Assembly (NCBI RefSeq): GCF_029893805.1
Contig: NZ_JARXYP010000002.1
Coordinates: 6,014,001 to 6,078,000 of the forward strand
Origin: Streptomyces sp. SAI-135
Lineage (GTDB): Bacteria > Actinomycetota > Actinomycetes > Streptomycetales > Streptomycetaceae
Direction: 5' to 3'
Length of the DNA: 64,000 bases
Part shown: one piece after another, positions 7,950 through 17,047 of the stretch
How positions within the stretch are numbered: the stretch's first letter is position 1
Layout of the letters: the number at the start of each line of letters is the position of its first letter
Notes under the pieces: generated by a model
The model's database searches: none
What the model was told of the DNA's origin: nothing
The model's input: the letters and a program-made list of their open reading frames with translations, nothing else
Translations under genes and position numbers: made by a program

Positions 7950-9530
7950 ATGGCCAGGGAATTCCAACGCGGCCACAAGGCCAAGATCAGTGACCTGACC
8001 GCGGGCACGGACCTGTACGTGGGCGTACAGATCTCCGGCCCCGGACTGACCTTCGACATCAGCTGCTTCGGCCTCGACGCCGACGAACAGCTCTCGGACG
8101 ACCGCTACTTCATCTTCTTCAACCAGCCGAAGTCCCCCGAGGACTCCATCCAGCTCCTGGGCGCGCAGTCGGGCGACACGGAGTCGTTCCGGGTCACGCT
8201 CGACCGGATTCCGCCGCAGATCCAGAAGCTGTCGTTCACGGCGACCATCGACGGCGCCGGCCAGATGTCGCAGATCGGCCCGGGCTACCTCCGGATCGTC
8301 GCCGGCGGCGAGGAAGTGGCCCGGTACCCGTTCGACGGCAGCGAGTTCTCCACCGAGCGGGCCGTGATGGTGGGCGACCTGTATCTGAAGGACGTCTGGC
8401 GGTTCGCCGCGGTCGGCCAGGGCTTCGACGGCGGCCTGGACGCGCTGCTGAAGAACTTCGGCGGCGAGGTCGCCGAGGAGGAGCCCGCGTCCGCGCCCCA
8501 GCAGCCCGCCGTTCCGGCCCAGTCCCAGGCACCGGCCTTCGCGCCGCCCCCGCAGACCTCCGCTCCCGCCCCTTCGTTCGGCGCGCCGCCGGCCTCCGCG
8601 GCCACCCCGTCCGTCCACACCGCTCCGACGGTCGCCGCGCCCGCGCCCGCCGCGCCGACGAGCCCCCAGATGTTCACTCCTCCGGGGCAGACCCCGACAC
8701 CGCCCGGAGCCCCTCCGGCGGGTCAGTACGCGCCTCCCGGCGCGCCCGCGGGTCAGTTCACGCCTCCGGGCGCCGTCGCCGGTCAGTTCGCGCCCCCCGG
8801 CGCGCCCGGCGCCTTCCCCGGCCAGGCGCAGCCCTTCGGCGGCGGCACCCAGCTCGCACCGGTGCCGCCGGAGGCCAACGTCCGGGTGGTGCTCACGAAG
8901 TACGCGGAAGCCCCCGTGGGCGACCGCTGGACCGAGCAGAACCAGAACCTGGTGCGGGCCACCCTCACCAAGGACGCGCCCATCCTCGCCAAGCAGGGCA
9001 GCATGGTCGCCTACCAGGGCGACATCGACTTCGCCCACAAGGGCTCGGGCCTGCTCGGCAAGCTCACCGGCGCCCTCACCGGCCAGGGCATGTCCCTGAT
9101 GCGCTGCACCGGCAACGGCGAGGTGTTCCTCGCCGACGAGGCCAGCCGCGTCTTCGTGATCCGCCTCCAGGGCGAGCAGCTCTACACCAGCGCCCAGGGC
9201 GTGCTGGCCTTCGACGAGACCCTGGAGACCGAGGTCCGCCGCATCGAAGGCGCGGGACTGCCCGGCGGGGGCTTCTTCAGCATGCTCTTCTCCGGCACCG
9301 GAGCGGTCGTCGTCAAGACCCGCGGGGTGCCCGTCGTCCTGCCCGTCGGCGCGGCCACCTACGTCGACGGCAACGCCGTCATCGCCTGGTCGGCCGGCGC
9401 GCAGGCGGTCACCACGACCTCGCTCAGGCTGCGCCGCTCCGGGTACGCCCGGCAGACCACCGAGGCCGTGAACCTCCAGTTCCGCGGCGCCCCCGGCAAC
9501 TTCGTCGTCGTACAGCCCTTCGAGGTGTGA
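7950..9530 (+). CDS. TerD-domain / AIM24 fusion protein
   Basis: A 526-residue protein from ATG 7950 (MAREFQRGHKAKISDL). Residues 1 to about 175 are a TerD-like calcium-binding beta-sandwich (DISCFGLDAD, FNQPKSPEDSI). Residues about 176-305 are a proline- and alanine-rich linker with repeated PPGAP and AGQF units. The C-terminal 215 residues are an AIM24/TRAP-like domain (MVAYQGDIDF, LMRCTGNGEVFLAD, TYVDGNAVIAW). TerD proteins are linked to tellurite and stress resistance, AIM24 to mitochondrial inner-membrane organisation in fungi; the bacterial role is unknown. It is the first gene of an apparent three-gene operon, with 4 bases to the next gene. Confidence 0.85.
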   Translation: MAREFQRGHKAKISDLTAGTDLYVGVQISGPGLTFDISCFGLDADEQLSDDRYFIFFNQPKSPEDSIQLLGAQSGDTESFRVTLDRIPPQIQKLSFTATIDGAGQMSQIGPGYLRIVAGGEEVARYPFDGSEFSTERAVMVGDLYLKDVWRFAAVGQGFDGGLDALLKNFGGEVAEEEPASAPQQPAVPAQSQAPAFAPPPQTSAPAPSFGAPPASAATPSVHTAPTVAAPAPAAPTSPQMFTPPGQTPTPPGAPPAGQYAPPGAPAGQFTPPGAVAGQFAPPGAPGAFPGQAQPFGGGTQLAPVPPEANVRVVLTKYAEAPVGDRWTEQNQNLVRATLTKDAPILAKQGSMVAYQGDIDFAHKGSGLLGKLTGALTGQGMSLMRCTGNGEVFLADEASRVFVIRLQGEQLYTSAQGVLAFDETLETEVRRIEGAGLPGGGFFSMLFSGTGAVVVKTRGVPVVLPVGAATYVDGNAVIAWSAGAQAVTTTSLRLRRSGYARQTTEAVNLQFRGAPGNFVVVQPFEV

Positions 9531-9534
9531 GGCC

Positions 9535-10212
9535 ATGGACTCCCAGACTCTGAGTGCGCACCGCGCCGCCGCGACCGGCGTCCGCATGAGTGTGCACAGC
9601 TCCAAGACGCTCAAGGTCACCATGGTCACCGGGCAGGACCTGATCGCCAAGGCCGGCTCCATGATCGCCTACGACGGCTATGTGCAGTTCGACGGGGCGC
9701 CCGCGAGCCTGCGCCGCTCGGCGGAGGAGATGGTCACCGGAGAGGGCGGCCGGCTGATGCTGGCCCGCGGCGACGGCGACCTGTACCTCGCCGACTACGG
9801 CGGCGACATCCTCGTCCTGCACCTGAACGGCGAGGCATTGTCCGTCAACGGCGCCACCCTGCTGGCCTGCGACGCCTCGCTGGAACTGGCCATCGAGCCG
9901 GTCAAGGGACTCGCGAAGCTCTCCGGCTCCGGCCTGACCAACCTCGTCATCAAGGGCACCGGCTGGGTCGCACTGGTCAGCCGGGGCATCCCGATGGCCC
10001 TGGACTGCGCCGAACGCGAGACCTACGTCGACCCGGACGCGCTCGTCGCCTGGACGACCGGCCTGGAGATGAAGGCCCGCCGGACCATCAAGGCGAGCGC
10101 CCTCATCGGACGCGGCAGCGGCGAGGCCTTCCAGATCGGTTTCAAGGGGCAGGGCTTCGTGGTCGTCCAGCCGAGCGAGGACACCGGCGACCGATTCAAG
10201 ATCCGGGGCTGA
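9535..10212 (+). CDS. AIM24 family protein (first stand-alone copy)
   Basis: A 225-residue AIM24-domain protein. The pattern matches the C-terminal part of the preceding TerD fusion: SMIAYDGYVQFDG, LMLARGDGDLYLADYGG and TYVDPDALVAWTTG. It has no signal peptide or membrane segment and is predicted to be a cytosolic or membrane-peripheral beta-rich protein. It begins 4 bases after the stop of the fusion gene and is followed 17 bases later by a third AIM24 gene, so all three are probably transcribed together. The family function is undetermined in bacteria. Confidence 0.85.
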   Translation: MDSQTLSAHRAAATGVRMSVHSSKTLKVTMVTGQDLIAKAGSMIAYDGYVQFDGAPASLRRSAEEMVTGEGGRLMLARGDGDLYLADYGGDILVLHLNGEALSVNGATLLACDASLELAIEPVKGLAKLSGSGLTNLVIKGTGWVALVSRGIPMALDCAERETYVDPDALVAWTTGLEMKARRTIKASALIGRGSGEAFQIGFKGQGFVVVQPSEDTGDRFKIRG

Positions 10213-10229
10213 GGGGAGCACTTAGCACC

Positions 10230-10967
10230 ATGCACAGCACACTCTTCGCACACGTCCCGGTCGAGTCGACCGGGCGCTACACCCTGCAGAACCCGCAGCT
10301 CCTGAAGACCGACGTCACCCAGGGCAGCAGCCCCGTGCTCGCCCGGCAGGGCGCCATGGTGGCCTTCGAGGGGCAGGTCGAGTTCGACAGCCAGTACCGC
10401 AACCGCAGCTGGCGCAACGTCGAGCGGATGACCGGCGAGGGCCTCGACCTCATGCGCTGCAAGGGCAACGGCATCGTCTACCTGGCGAACCTCGCCCAGC
10501 ACCTGCACATCATGGAGGTCGGCCGCGGCATCACCGTCGACAGCTCCTACATCCTCGCCTTCGACGGCTCCCTCGGCGTCGGCATCGTCGCCGTGGACAG
10601 CGCCGTCGAGGTGGCCTCCGCGGGCGCCTACAACCTGGAGCTGTCCGGCTCCGGTCAGGTCGTGCTGATGACCTCGGGCGAACCGCTGGTCCTCGAGGTG
10701 GGACCGGACAAGAACGTCTGCGTCGACTCCGACGCCGTCATCGCCTGGTCCACGTCCCTGCGCACCCAGCTCCAGGCGCCGACCTCCACCTCCGGGGTGT
10801 GGCGCCGCCGGGGCACGACCGGCGAGGGCTGGGAGATGCACTTCGGCGGCACCGGCCACGTCCTGGTGCAGCCCAGTGAGCTCCTGCCGCCGCAGGGCAT
10901 GCGCAACGGCGGGGTGCTCGGCCAGTTCGGCATGCGCGGCAACTCCCTCGGGGGCAGCAACAGCTAG
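10230..10967 (+). CDS. AIM24 family protein (second stand-alone copy)
   Basis: A 245-residue AIM24 protein with MVAFEGQVEFDS, LMRCKGNGIVYLAN and VCVDSDAVIAWSTS, paralogous to the two preceding gene products. The C-terminus is glycine- and asparagine-rich. A GGGGAG ribosome-binding site lies upstream of ATG 10230. It is the last gene of the cluster, with a terminator hairpin 10 bases after the stop. The three paralogues may form a hetero-oligomer; this is inference from co-occurrence only. Confidence 0.85.
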   Translation: MHSTLFAHVPVESTGRYTLQNPQLLKTDVTQGSSPVLARQGAMVAFEGQVEFDSQYRNRSWRNVERMTGEGLDLMRCKGNGIVYLANLAQHLHIMEVGRGITVDSSYILAFDGSLGVGIVAVDSAVEVASAGAYNLELSGSGQVVLMTSGEPLVLEVGPDKNVCVDSDAVIAWSTSLRTQLQAPTSTSGVWRRRGTTGEGWEMHFGGTGHVLVQPSELLPPQGMRNGGVLGQFGMRGNSLGGSNS

Positions 10968-10977
10968 GCCCGCGCAA

Positions 10978-11004
10978 GGGGCGCCCGCCATCGCCGGGCG
11001 CCCC
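10978..11004. terminator. Bidirectional hairpin between convergent genes
   Basis: GGGGCGCCCG (10978-10987) and CGGGCGCCCC (10995-11004) form a perfect 10-bp stem with a 7-base loop, between the AIM24 operon and the NUDIX gene. Confidence 0.7.
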
Positions 11005-11027
11005 TCACAAGAGCGCCGGGAAGAGGC

Positions 11028-11549
11028 TCACAACCTCGCGCGCGTGGCCTCCAGCAGGCGTACGACGGACTCGTCCGCCACGCCCGCCACCTCGTCGTAG
11101 GCGAACCAGCGCACCTCCAGGGACTCCTCGCTGATCGCCGCCACGGCGCCCGCCGGGGCGAGGGCCGCGTACTGGACGTCGAAGTGCCAGTGACAGGGCG
11201 CCGGGATGGGGTGCCGGTCGAGGCGGACCGGGCCGCCCGGCAGCAGGGTCAGACCGGCGACACCGGACTCCTCCGTCGCCTCACGCAGGGCGGCCGCCTC
11301 CAGGGACGTGTCGGCCGGCTCGCAGTGACCGCCCATCTGGAGCCACATCCGCAACTTCTTGTGGAGGGTGAGCAGGACCTGCCCGCGTGACGGGTCGATC
11401 ACCAGGGCGCTCGCCGTGATGTGTCCGGCGTGACAAGCCTTCCACACGCCGTCCGGGTGGGCCGCGAGATGGTCCAGATAGGCCTGGCGCAGCTCCTCCT
11501 GGTCCTCGTACCCCTTGAGCACGAGGACCGCTTCGTCGTGCAGGCTCAC
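11028..11549 (-). CDS. NUDIX hydrolase
   Basis: A 173-residue protein with GTG start 11549 (VSLHDEAVLVLKGY). The NUDIX box reads GGHCEPADTSLEAAALREATEESG, with the REATEE glutamates as metal ligands. The family cleaves nucleoside diphosphates linked to another moiety; the substrate cannot be deduced. The N-terminal 45 residues form a helical extension (YEDQEELRQAYLDHL). The start codon overlaps the DUF2342 gene stop (GTGA), so the two genes are coupled. Confidence 0.85.
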   Translation of the reverse strand: MSLHDEAVLVLKGYEDQEELRQAYLDHLAAHPDGVWKACHAGHITASALVIDPSRGQVLLTLHKKLRMWLQMGGHCEPADTSLEAAALREATEESGVAGLTLLPGGPVRLDRHPIPAPCHWHFDVQYAALAPAGAVAAISEESLEVRWFAYDEVAGVADESVVRLLEATRARL

Positions 11550-12964
11550 TCGGTGTCGTCGTCCTTCTTCTTCAGGTCGGGCTTGCCGTCCGCCGCCTCG
11601 CCGAGCATCTTGTCCAGCTCGGAGAAGTCGAGCTGCTCGCGGTGCACGAAGCCGTCCGGGTCGTCCAGGTCGGAGGCGGTCGGCAGCATGTCCGGGTGGG
11701 CCCACAGGCCGTCACGGCCGTCGACACCGCGCGCGTCGGTGAGCGAGGCCCACAGGCGGGAGGCGTCCCGCAGCCGGCGCGGACGCAGCTCCAGACCGAT
11801 CAGCGTGGCGAAGGTCTGCTCGGCCGGGCCGCCCGAGGCACGCCGGCGGCGCAGGGTCTCGCGCAACGCGTCCGCGGACGACAGACGGGGCTTGGCCGCC
11901 GCGTGGACCACCGCGTCCACCCAGCCCTCCACGAGCGCCAGAGCCGTCTCCAGACGGGCCAGGGCGGCCTTCTGCTCCGGGGTGTCCTCCGGCTGGAACA
12001 TGCCCTGCTGGAGGGCGTCCTGGAGCTGCTCGGGGTTCTGCGGGTCGAACTGGCCGACCACGTCCTCCAGCTTGGCGGTGTCGACCTTGATCCCGCGCGC
12101 GTACCCGTCGACCGCGCCGTACAGGTGCGAGCGCAGCCACGGCACGTGCGCGAAGAGGCGCTGGTGGGCGGCCTCGCGCAGGGCGAGATACAGCCGCACC
12201 TCGTCCTTGGGGACGCCGAGGTCCTTGCCGAACGCCTCGATGTTCGCCGGCAGCAGCGCGGCCTTCCCGGTCGGGCCCAGCGGCAGGCCGATGTCGGTGG
12301 AGCCGACGACCTCACCCGCGAGCACCCCGACGGCCTGCCCGATCTGGGTGCCGAACATGGCGCCACCCATCGAGCGCATCATGCCGATCAGCGGGCCCGC
12401 CATGGCCTGCATCTCCTCCGGCAGGACATCGCCCATCGCGGTGCCGACCCGCTCGGCGACCGGGTCGACGAGCTCCTTCCACGCGGGCAGGGTCGCCTCG
12501 ACCCACTCCGCGCGGGACCACGCCACCGCCGAGCCCGCCCCCGACGGCAGCGACGTCGCGTCGTCGAGCCACAGGTCGGCCAGGCGGACGGCCTCCTGGA
12601 CCGCGGTGCGCTCGGCGGGGCCGATGCTCGCGTCCTTGGTGCCGTCCGCGGTGCCCTGGGAGACCGTCTGGCGGGCGATCTGCTTGGCCATGTCCCAGTT
12701 CACCGGGCCGCCCTCGTACGAGAGCATCTGGCCCAGCTGCTGGAAGGCGGCGCCCAGGTCGGTGGGGTTCAGCGAACCGAACATGGCTGCGAGCGGATTG
12801 TCCGCACCGGGGCCGCCAAAGCCTCCGGCTCCGGGCAGACCGCCGAAACCGAACGGGTTGGCCGGTCCCTGACCACCACCGCTCTCCTGGTCCTTCTTCT
12901 TGCCCTCGTCGCCGTCGTCCGGCTCCTCCGGCGGAAGGCCGAATCCGAATGGGGTGTCACTCAC
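11546..12964 (-). CDS. Zinc-dependent metalloprotease-like protein (DUF2342)
   Basis: A 472-residue protein from GTG 12964 (VSDTPFGFGLPPEEP). A glycine/proline-rich N-terminus is followed by the DUF2342 domain. Its signature LREAAHQRLFAHVPWLR places a glutamate and histidine in a putative metal-binding helix, and GAMFGTQIGQAVGVLAGEV is typical of the family. It is annotated in actinobacteria as a zinc-dependent metalloprotease or F420-biosynthesis-associated protein, without firm biochemistry. The C-terminus is highly charged (DLKKKDDDTE). It is coupled to the NUDIX gene by a GTGA overlap and divergent from the SDR gene. Confidence 0.8.
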   Translation of the reverse strand: MSDTPFGFGLPPEEPDDGDEGKKKDQESGGGQGPANPFGFGGLPGAGGFGGPGADNPLAAMFGSLNPTDLGAAFQQLGQMLSYEGGPVNWDMAKQIARQTVSQGTADGTKDASIGPAERTAVQEAVRLADLWLDDATSLPSGAGSAVAWSRAEWVEATLPAWKELVDPVAERVGTAMGDVLPEEMQAMAGPLIGMMRSMGGAMFGTQIGQAVGVLAGEVVGSTDIGLPLGPTGKAALLPANIEAFGKDLGVPKDEVRLYLALREAAHQRLFAHVPWLRSHLYGAVDGYARGIKVDTAKLEDVVGQFDPQNPEQLQDALQQGMFQPEDTPEQKAALARLETALALVEGWVDAVVHAAAKPRLSSADALRETLRRRRASGGPAEQTFATLIGLELRPRRLRDASRLWASLTDARGVDGRDGLWAHPDMLPTASDLDDPDGFVHREQLDFSELDKMLGEAADGKPDLKKKDDDTE

Positions 12965-13155
12965 GGGATTCCTCGGCTGGTAAGGCCACCGGTTGCCTCC
13001 GGCGGCGCGGCTGCCCGATAACACCCCCAGCGTAGACACCGACGGCCGTCAGGGCCTCGGTGCTCCGCCGACTCTCCGCCTGCGGCAGGATGGATGCCAC
13101 CTGGTACGTACGCGTCACTCGCGTTCCTACTGAAGACAACCGCTGGAGACGCCCG

Positions 13156-14271
13156 GTGAGTTCCCCTGATCCGCAGGTTCGCGCAGCGCGAAACCAGTCA
13201 ACCAATCCCGCCGCGCGCGGGCCAGTCGTCGCGGTCACCGGTGCCGCGTCCGGCGTTGGAGCGCTGCTCACCGAGCGGCTCGCCGCCTCGGAGGAGATCA
13301 AGCAGGTCATCGCGCTCGACGAGCGGCGCGGTGAGTGCGCCGCGGCGCAGTGGCACATCCTGGACGTACGGGATCCGGCCATCGCGGAGAAGCTGCGCGG
13401 GGCCGACGTCGTGGTCCATCTGGCGCTCGACCTCGACCTGGAGACCGACCCCGCGGCGCGTACGGCGTACAACGTGCGCGGGACGCAGACCGTGCTGACC
13501 GCCGCGGCGGCCGCGGGCGTCCACCGGGTGGTGCTGTGCACCTCCGCGATGGTCTACGGCGCGCTCCCGGACAACGAGCTGCCCCTGTCGGAGGACGCCG
13601 AGCTGCGGGCCACCGCGGAGGCGACCGGTGTCGGCGACCTCCTGGAGATCGAACGGCTCGCACGGCGGGCCCCCCGGGCGCACCCGGGGCTCAACGTCAC
13701 CGTCGTGCGGCCCGCCGTCCTGGTGGGAGGCGGTACCGACACCGCCCTGACCCGGTACTTCGAGTCGCCGCGCCTGCTGGTCGTGGCCGGGTCCCGGCCG
13801 GCCTGGCAGTTCTGCCACGTCGAGGACCTGTGCAGCGCTCTGGAGCACGCCGTCCTGGAGAAGGTCGACGGAGAACTCGCCGTCGGGTGCGACGGCTGGC
13901 TGGAGCAGGAGGAGATCGAGGAGCTCAGCGGGATCCGCCGGATGGAGCTGCCGTCGGCGGTGGCGCTGGGGGCGGCGGCCCGGCTGCACCGGATCGGGCT
14001 GACCCCGTCTCCCGCGGGCGATCTGGCGTACACGATGTATCCCTGGGTGGTGAGCGGGAGCCGGCTGCACGACGCCGGGTGGCGGCCGCGGTGGACCAAC
14101 GAGGAGGTGCTCGCGGAGCTGCTGGAGGAGGTCGCCGGGCGGCACACGGTCGCCGGGCGGCGGCTGGGGCGCAAGGACGCGACGGCGGCGGGGGCCGCGG
14201 GTGCGACGGTCGCGCTGCTGGGTGCGGCGGCTGTCGTACGGCGGGCTCGGAAGGCTCGGCGGAGGATCTGA
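13156..14271 (+). CDS. Extended SDR-family (NAD-dependent epimerase-like) protein
   Basis: A 371-residue protein from GTG 13156, with GGAGAC as a likely ribosome-binding site. The NAD-binding motif TGAASGVGALL lies near residue 30, followed by VVHLALDLD and TSAMVYG, which are conserved in extended SDRs. The usual catalytic YxxxK is not evident: the corresponding region reads GVGDLLEIERLARRA. A C-terminal alanine-rich segment with AAGATVALLGAAAVV may be a membrane anchor ending in RRARKARRRI. It could therefore be a non-catalytic or divergent member. The neighbours do not reveal a pathway. Confidence 0.8.
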   Translation: MSSPDPQVRAARNQSTNPAARGPVVAVTGAASGVGALLTERLAASEEIKQVIALDERRGECAAAQWHILDVRDPAIAEKLRGADVVVHLALDLDLETDPAARTAYNVRGTQTVLTAAAAAGVHRVVLCTSAMVYGALPDNELPLSEDAELRATAEATGVGDLLEIERLARRAPRAHPGLNVTVVRPAVLVGGGTDTALTRYFESPRLLVVAGSRPAWQFCHVEDLCSALEHAVLEKVDGELAVGCDGWLEQEEIEELSGIRRMELPSAVALGAAARLHRIGLTPSPAGDLAYTMYPWVVSGSRLHDAGWRPRWTNEEVLAELLEEVAGRHTVAGRRLGRKDATAAGAAGATVALLGAAAVVRRARKARRRI

Positions 14272-14316
14272 GGGGCGCCTTGGGGTGCCGCGTGCGGTTG
14301 GTCGGCGGCTGCGGGT

Positions 14317-14350
14317 GTGTTGTGGCTGGTCGCGCAGTTCCCCGCGCCCT
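14317..14350 (+). repeat. Dispersed intergenic repeat, copy 1
   Basis: Contains GGCTGGTCGCGCAGTTCCCC followed by GCGCCC, a short element that recurs in gaps of this window (27.9, 35.2, 45.5 and 55.9 kb). It lies in the SDR-moaE gap. From memory, this sequence is very common between genes across Streptomyces chromosomes. Confidence 0.7.
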
Positions 14351-14438
14351 GGGTTGGTGCAAGTACCCGCGACGGAATGTGCCCGCCTGTATGAAAGCTC
14401 TATTCCTGGCCGATCCCGGCGTGCGGCACGATGGACGT

Positions 14439-14900
<462 letters not shown>

Positions 14901-15022
14901 ACCCTTCCTTCACCCCTCCGGTCGCGTAACCGCCCCCCTGGCATGAGCGTTGTCGGTGCGGCGGGTTAATCTGCTGATCAGTCAGTTTTCGCGGTCGCTC
15001 AGTGTGGGGTCGGGAGGTCGGC

Positions 15023-15187
15023 ATGGGGGCGCTTGTCTGGTTGTTGATTCCGTTGTTGGCCGCGATCGCCGCCGGGCTGTGGGGCAGCTGGGCCAACCGG
15101 ACCCGCAAGGTGCGCAGCGACGGCCCCGAGCTCGACGGGTACGCCCGTTTCCGCGCCGCCATGGAGAAGTCGCACTCCGGCACCTGA
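15023..15187 (+). CDS. Small single-pass membrane protein (54 aa)
   Basis: ATG 15023 follows GGGAGGT at 15012-15018. The product is one hydrophobic helix (residues 3-19, ALVWLLIPLLAAIAAGL) followed by a charged tail RTRKVRSDGPELDGYARFRAAME. It is a conserved streptomycete small protein without known function. It is 62 bases upstream of the PDZ/Lon-type protease gene and may share its transcript. Confidence 0.7.
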   Translation: MGALVWLLIPLLAAIAAGLWGSWANRTRKVRSDGPELDGYARFRAAMEKSHSGT

Positions 15188-15249
15188 CGTCCGAGGTGAC
15201 GGCGGCGCCCTGACGATGGTCCGACAGGAGCGTCCCGTACTGTCGTGCC

Positions 15250-16344
15250 ATGCCACGCCGCACCGCGACGATGCTCGCCTCCACCCTGATGCTGATCGCG
15301 CTTCTCTGCGCGGGAGTCTTCATCAAAGTGCCCTACGCCGAGATGTCACCGGGCCCCACGGTGAACACCCTCGGGGACCACGGCGGCGAGCCGGTGCTCC
15401 AGATCTCCGGTCGCAAGACGTATCCGACGAGCGGCCACCTGAACATGACCACCGTCCGGGTCACCAGCGCCGACTACAAGATGAACCTCGTCGAGGCCGT
15501 GTACGGCTGGCTCGCGCACGACAACAAGGTCGTCCCGCACGACACCCTCTACCCGGACGGCAAGACCGAGGAGCAGTCGACCCAGGAGAACGCCGAGGAG
15601 TTCAGCCAGTCCCAGGAGAGCGCCAAGGTCGCCGCCCTGAAGGAGCTGGACGTCCCGGTGCAGTCCTGGGTGATCGTCTCGACCGTCGTCAAGGACTCCC
15701 CGGCCGAGGGCAGGCTCCACGCCGGTGACGTGATCAAGGCCGTCGACGGCACGGCGGTCAAGGCGCCGGGTGACGTCGCCAAGCTGGTGACCAAGCACAA
15801 GCCGGGCGAGAACGTCGTCTTCACGATCGTGCCCGCCAAGGAGCAGGCCGCCGCCGAGAAGGCCAACAGGGCGGCGACGAAGACCGAGAAGGTCACCGTC
15901 ACCACCAGGACGTCCGACGACGACGGCGCCGAGCGGGCCATCGTCGGGATCGCCGCCGGGACCGACCACACCTTCCCGTTCACCATCGACATCAAGCTCG
16001 CCGACGTCGGTGGCCCGAGCGCCGGTCTGATGTTCGCGCTCGGCATCTACGACAAGCTCACCCCGGGCAGCCTGACCGGCGGCAAGTTCGTCGCCGGCAC
16101 CGGCACCATCGACGACGACGGCAAGGTCGGCCCGATCGGCGGCATCGAGATGAAGACGGTCGGCGCGCGCGACAAGGGCGCCCAGTACTTCCTGACGCCC
16201 GCCGACAACTGCGCGGCCGCCGCCAAGGACACCCCGGGCGGGCTCACCCTGGTCAAGGTGAACACCATCGAGGACGCCCTCGGCGCGCTCAAGGACATCC
16301 GCGAGGGCAAGACCTCCGACCTGCCGAAGTGCACCAGGAGCTAG
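15250..16344 (+). CDS. YlbL/SdrC-type membrane-anchored PDZ and Lon-like serine protease
   Basis: A 364-residue protein. A signal-anchor helix spans residues 8-26; a PDZ domain lies around 145-195 (SPAEGRLHAGDVIKAVDG); and a Lon-type S16 catalytic domain has Ser257 in GGPSAG and Lys302 in GGIEMKTVGARDKGA as the catalytic dyad. It faces the outside of the membrane. The Bacillus homologue YlbL works in recovery from DNA damage as a protease of a division inhibitor. That link is family knowledge, not shown here. Length and architecture are complete. Confidence 0.88.
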   Translation: MPRRTATMLASTLMLIALLCAGVFIKVPYAEMSPGPTVNTLGDHGGEPVLQISGRKTYPTSGHLNMTTVRVTSADYKMNLVEAVYGWLAHDNKVVPHDTLYPDGKTEEQSTQENAEEFSQSQESAKVAALKELDVPVQSWVIVSTVVKDSPAEGRLHAGDVIKAVDGTAVKAPGDVAKLVTKHKPGENVVFTIVPAKEQAAAEKANRAATKTEKVTVTTRTSDDDGAERAIVGIAAGTDHTFPFTIDIKLADVGGPSAGLMFALGIYDKLTPGSLTGGKFVAGTGTIDDDGKVGPIGGIEMKTVGARDKGAQYFLTPADNCAAAAKDTPGGLTLVKVNTIEDALGALKDIREGKTSDLPKCTRS

Positions 16345-16353
16345 CCGGCCGGG

Positions 16354-16896
16354 CTACTCCTCGAAGGTCGCCGACAGCGCCTCCGCGAGGCCCGGGACCA
16401 GGTCGCCGCCCGTGAGGACCTCCGTGGGCGAGTCCTTCTCGCGCAGCCGCAGCGCCGAGTCGCGGGTGCCGTCCCGCAGCACCGCCACCGTCATGCGGAC
16501 CTCCTGACGGTCCGGGTGCCCGGCGACCCACTTGGCCAGCTTGGCCTCGCTCAGCCCCTGCGGGACGGACGCCTCGGCGGACGGCGGCAGCATCAGGCGC
16601 TCCACGGTGAGCGCGCAGCCGACCACCGCGTCGGGCCAGGCGATGGTGCCGAGGAACTCGTCGAGCGGCTTGCCCGCGGGAATCTCGTCCTGCTCGATGG
16701 GGGTGAAGCCCGCGGACTCCTGCCCCTCCTGCAGACCGAGCTGGCCGGCGAGGGCGGGTTCCTGGGCGCGCAGCCGGGCGGTGTCGACGAGGGCGAAGAG
16801 GCGGGCGGGCTGGTCCCAGCCGAGGCCGGAGGCGTACTCGTCGATCTCGAGAACGGCCCGGGTGAGCGGGTTCGCCGCCATGGGGGTGTTGGACAT
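16354..16896 (-). CDS. PPA1309 family protein
   Basis: A 180-residue cytosolic protein starting MSNTPMAANPLTRAVLEIDEYASGLGWDQPARLFALVDTARL. This pattern is a conserved actinobacterial family named after PPA1309, with no assigned function. The start at 16896 is preferred over the GTG two codons upstream because it matches the family start. It is convergent with the PDZ protease gene (9 bases between stops) and divergent from the UPF0182 gene. Confidence 0.82.
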   Translation of the reverse strand: MSNTPMAANPLTRAVLEIDEYASGLGWDQPARLFALVDTARLRAQEPALAGQLGLQEGQESAGFTPIEQDEIPAGKPLDEFLGTIAWPDAVVGCALTVERLMLPPSAEASVPQGLSEAKLAKWVAGHPDRQEVRMTVAVLRDGTRDSALRLREKDSPTEVLTGGDLVPGLAEALSATFEE

Positions 16897-17047
16897 GGTC
16901 ACAATCCTGCCTCGTTCGTCACCTGAATCGGGAACCGAGTAAACGGTGAGTAAGTTGCATAGGTGTGGGCCCGCGATCACGGGGGGCCACCCAGGGCCCG
17001 CGAACACGAGGGCCTGACGGATCGACAGTGACTTCGAGGTGCGCACC

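Noticed and set aside
7007..8059. N-terminal extension of the ThiF-like frame up to 8059
   Set aside because: It would cross the promoter and whole YgjP gene on the other strand, and the extra sequence has no family match. The conserved protein begins near 7006.
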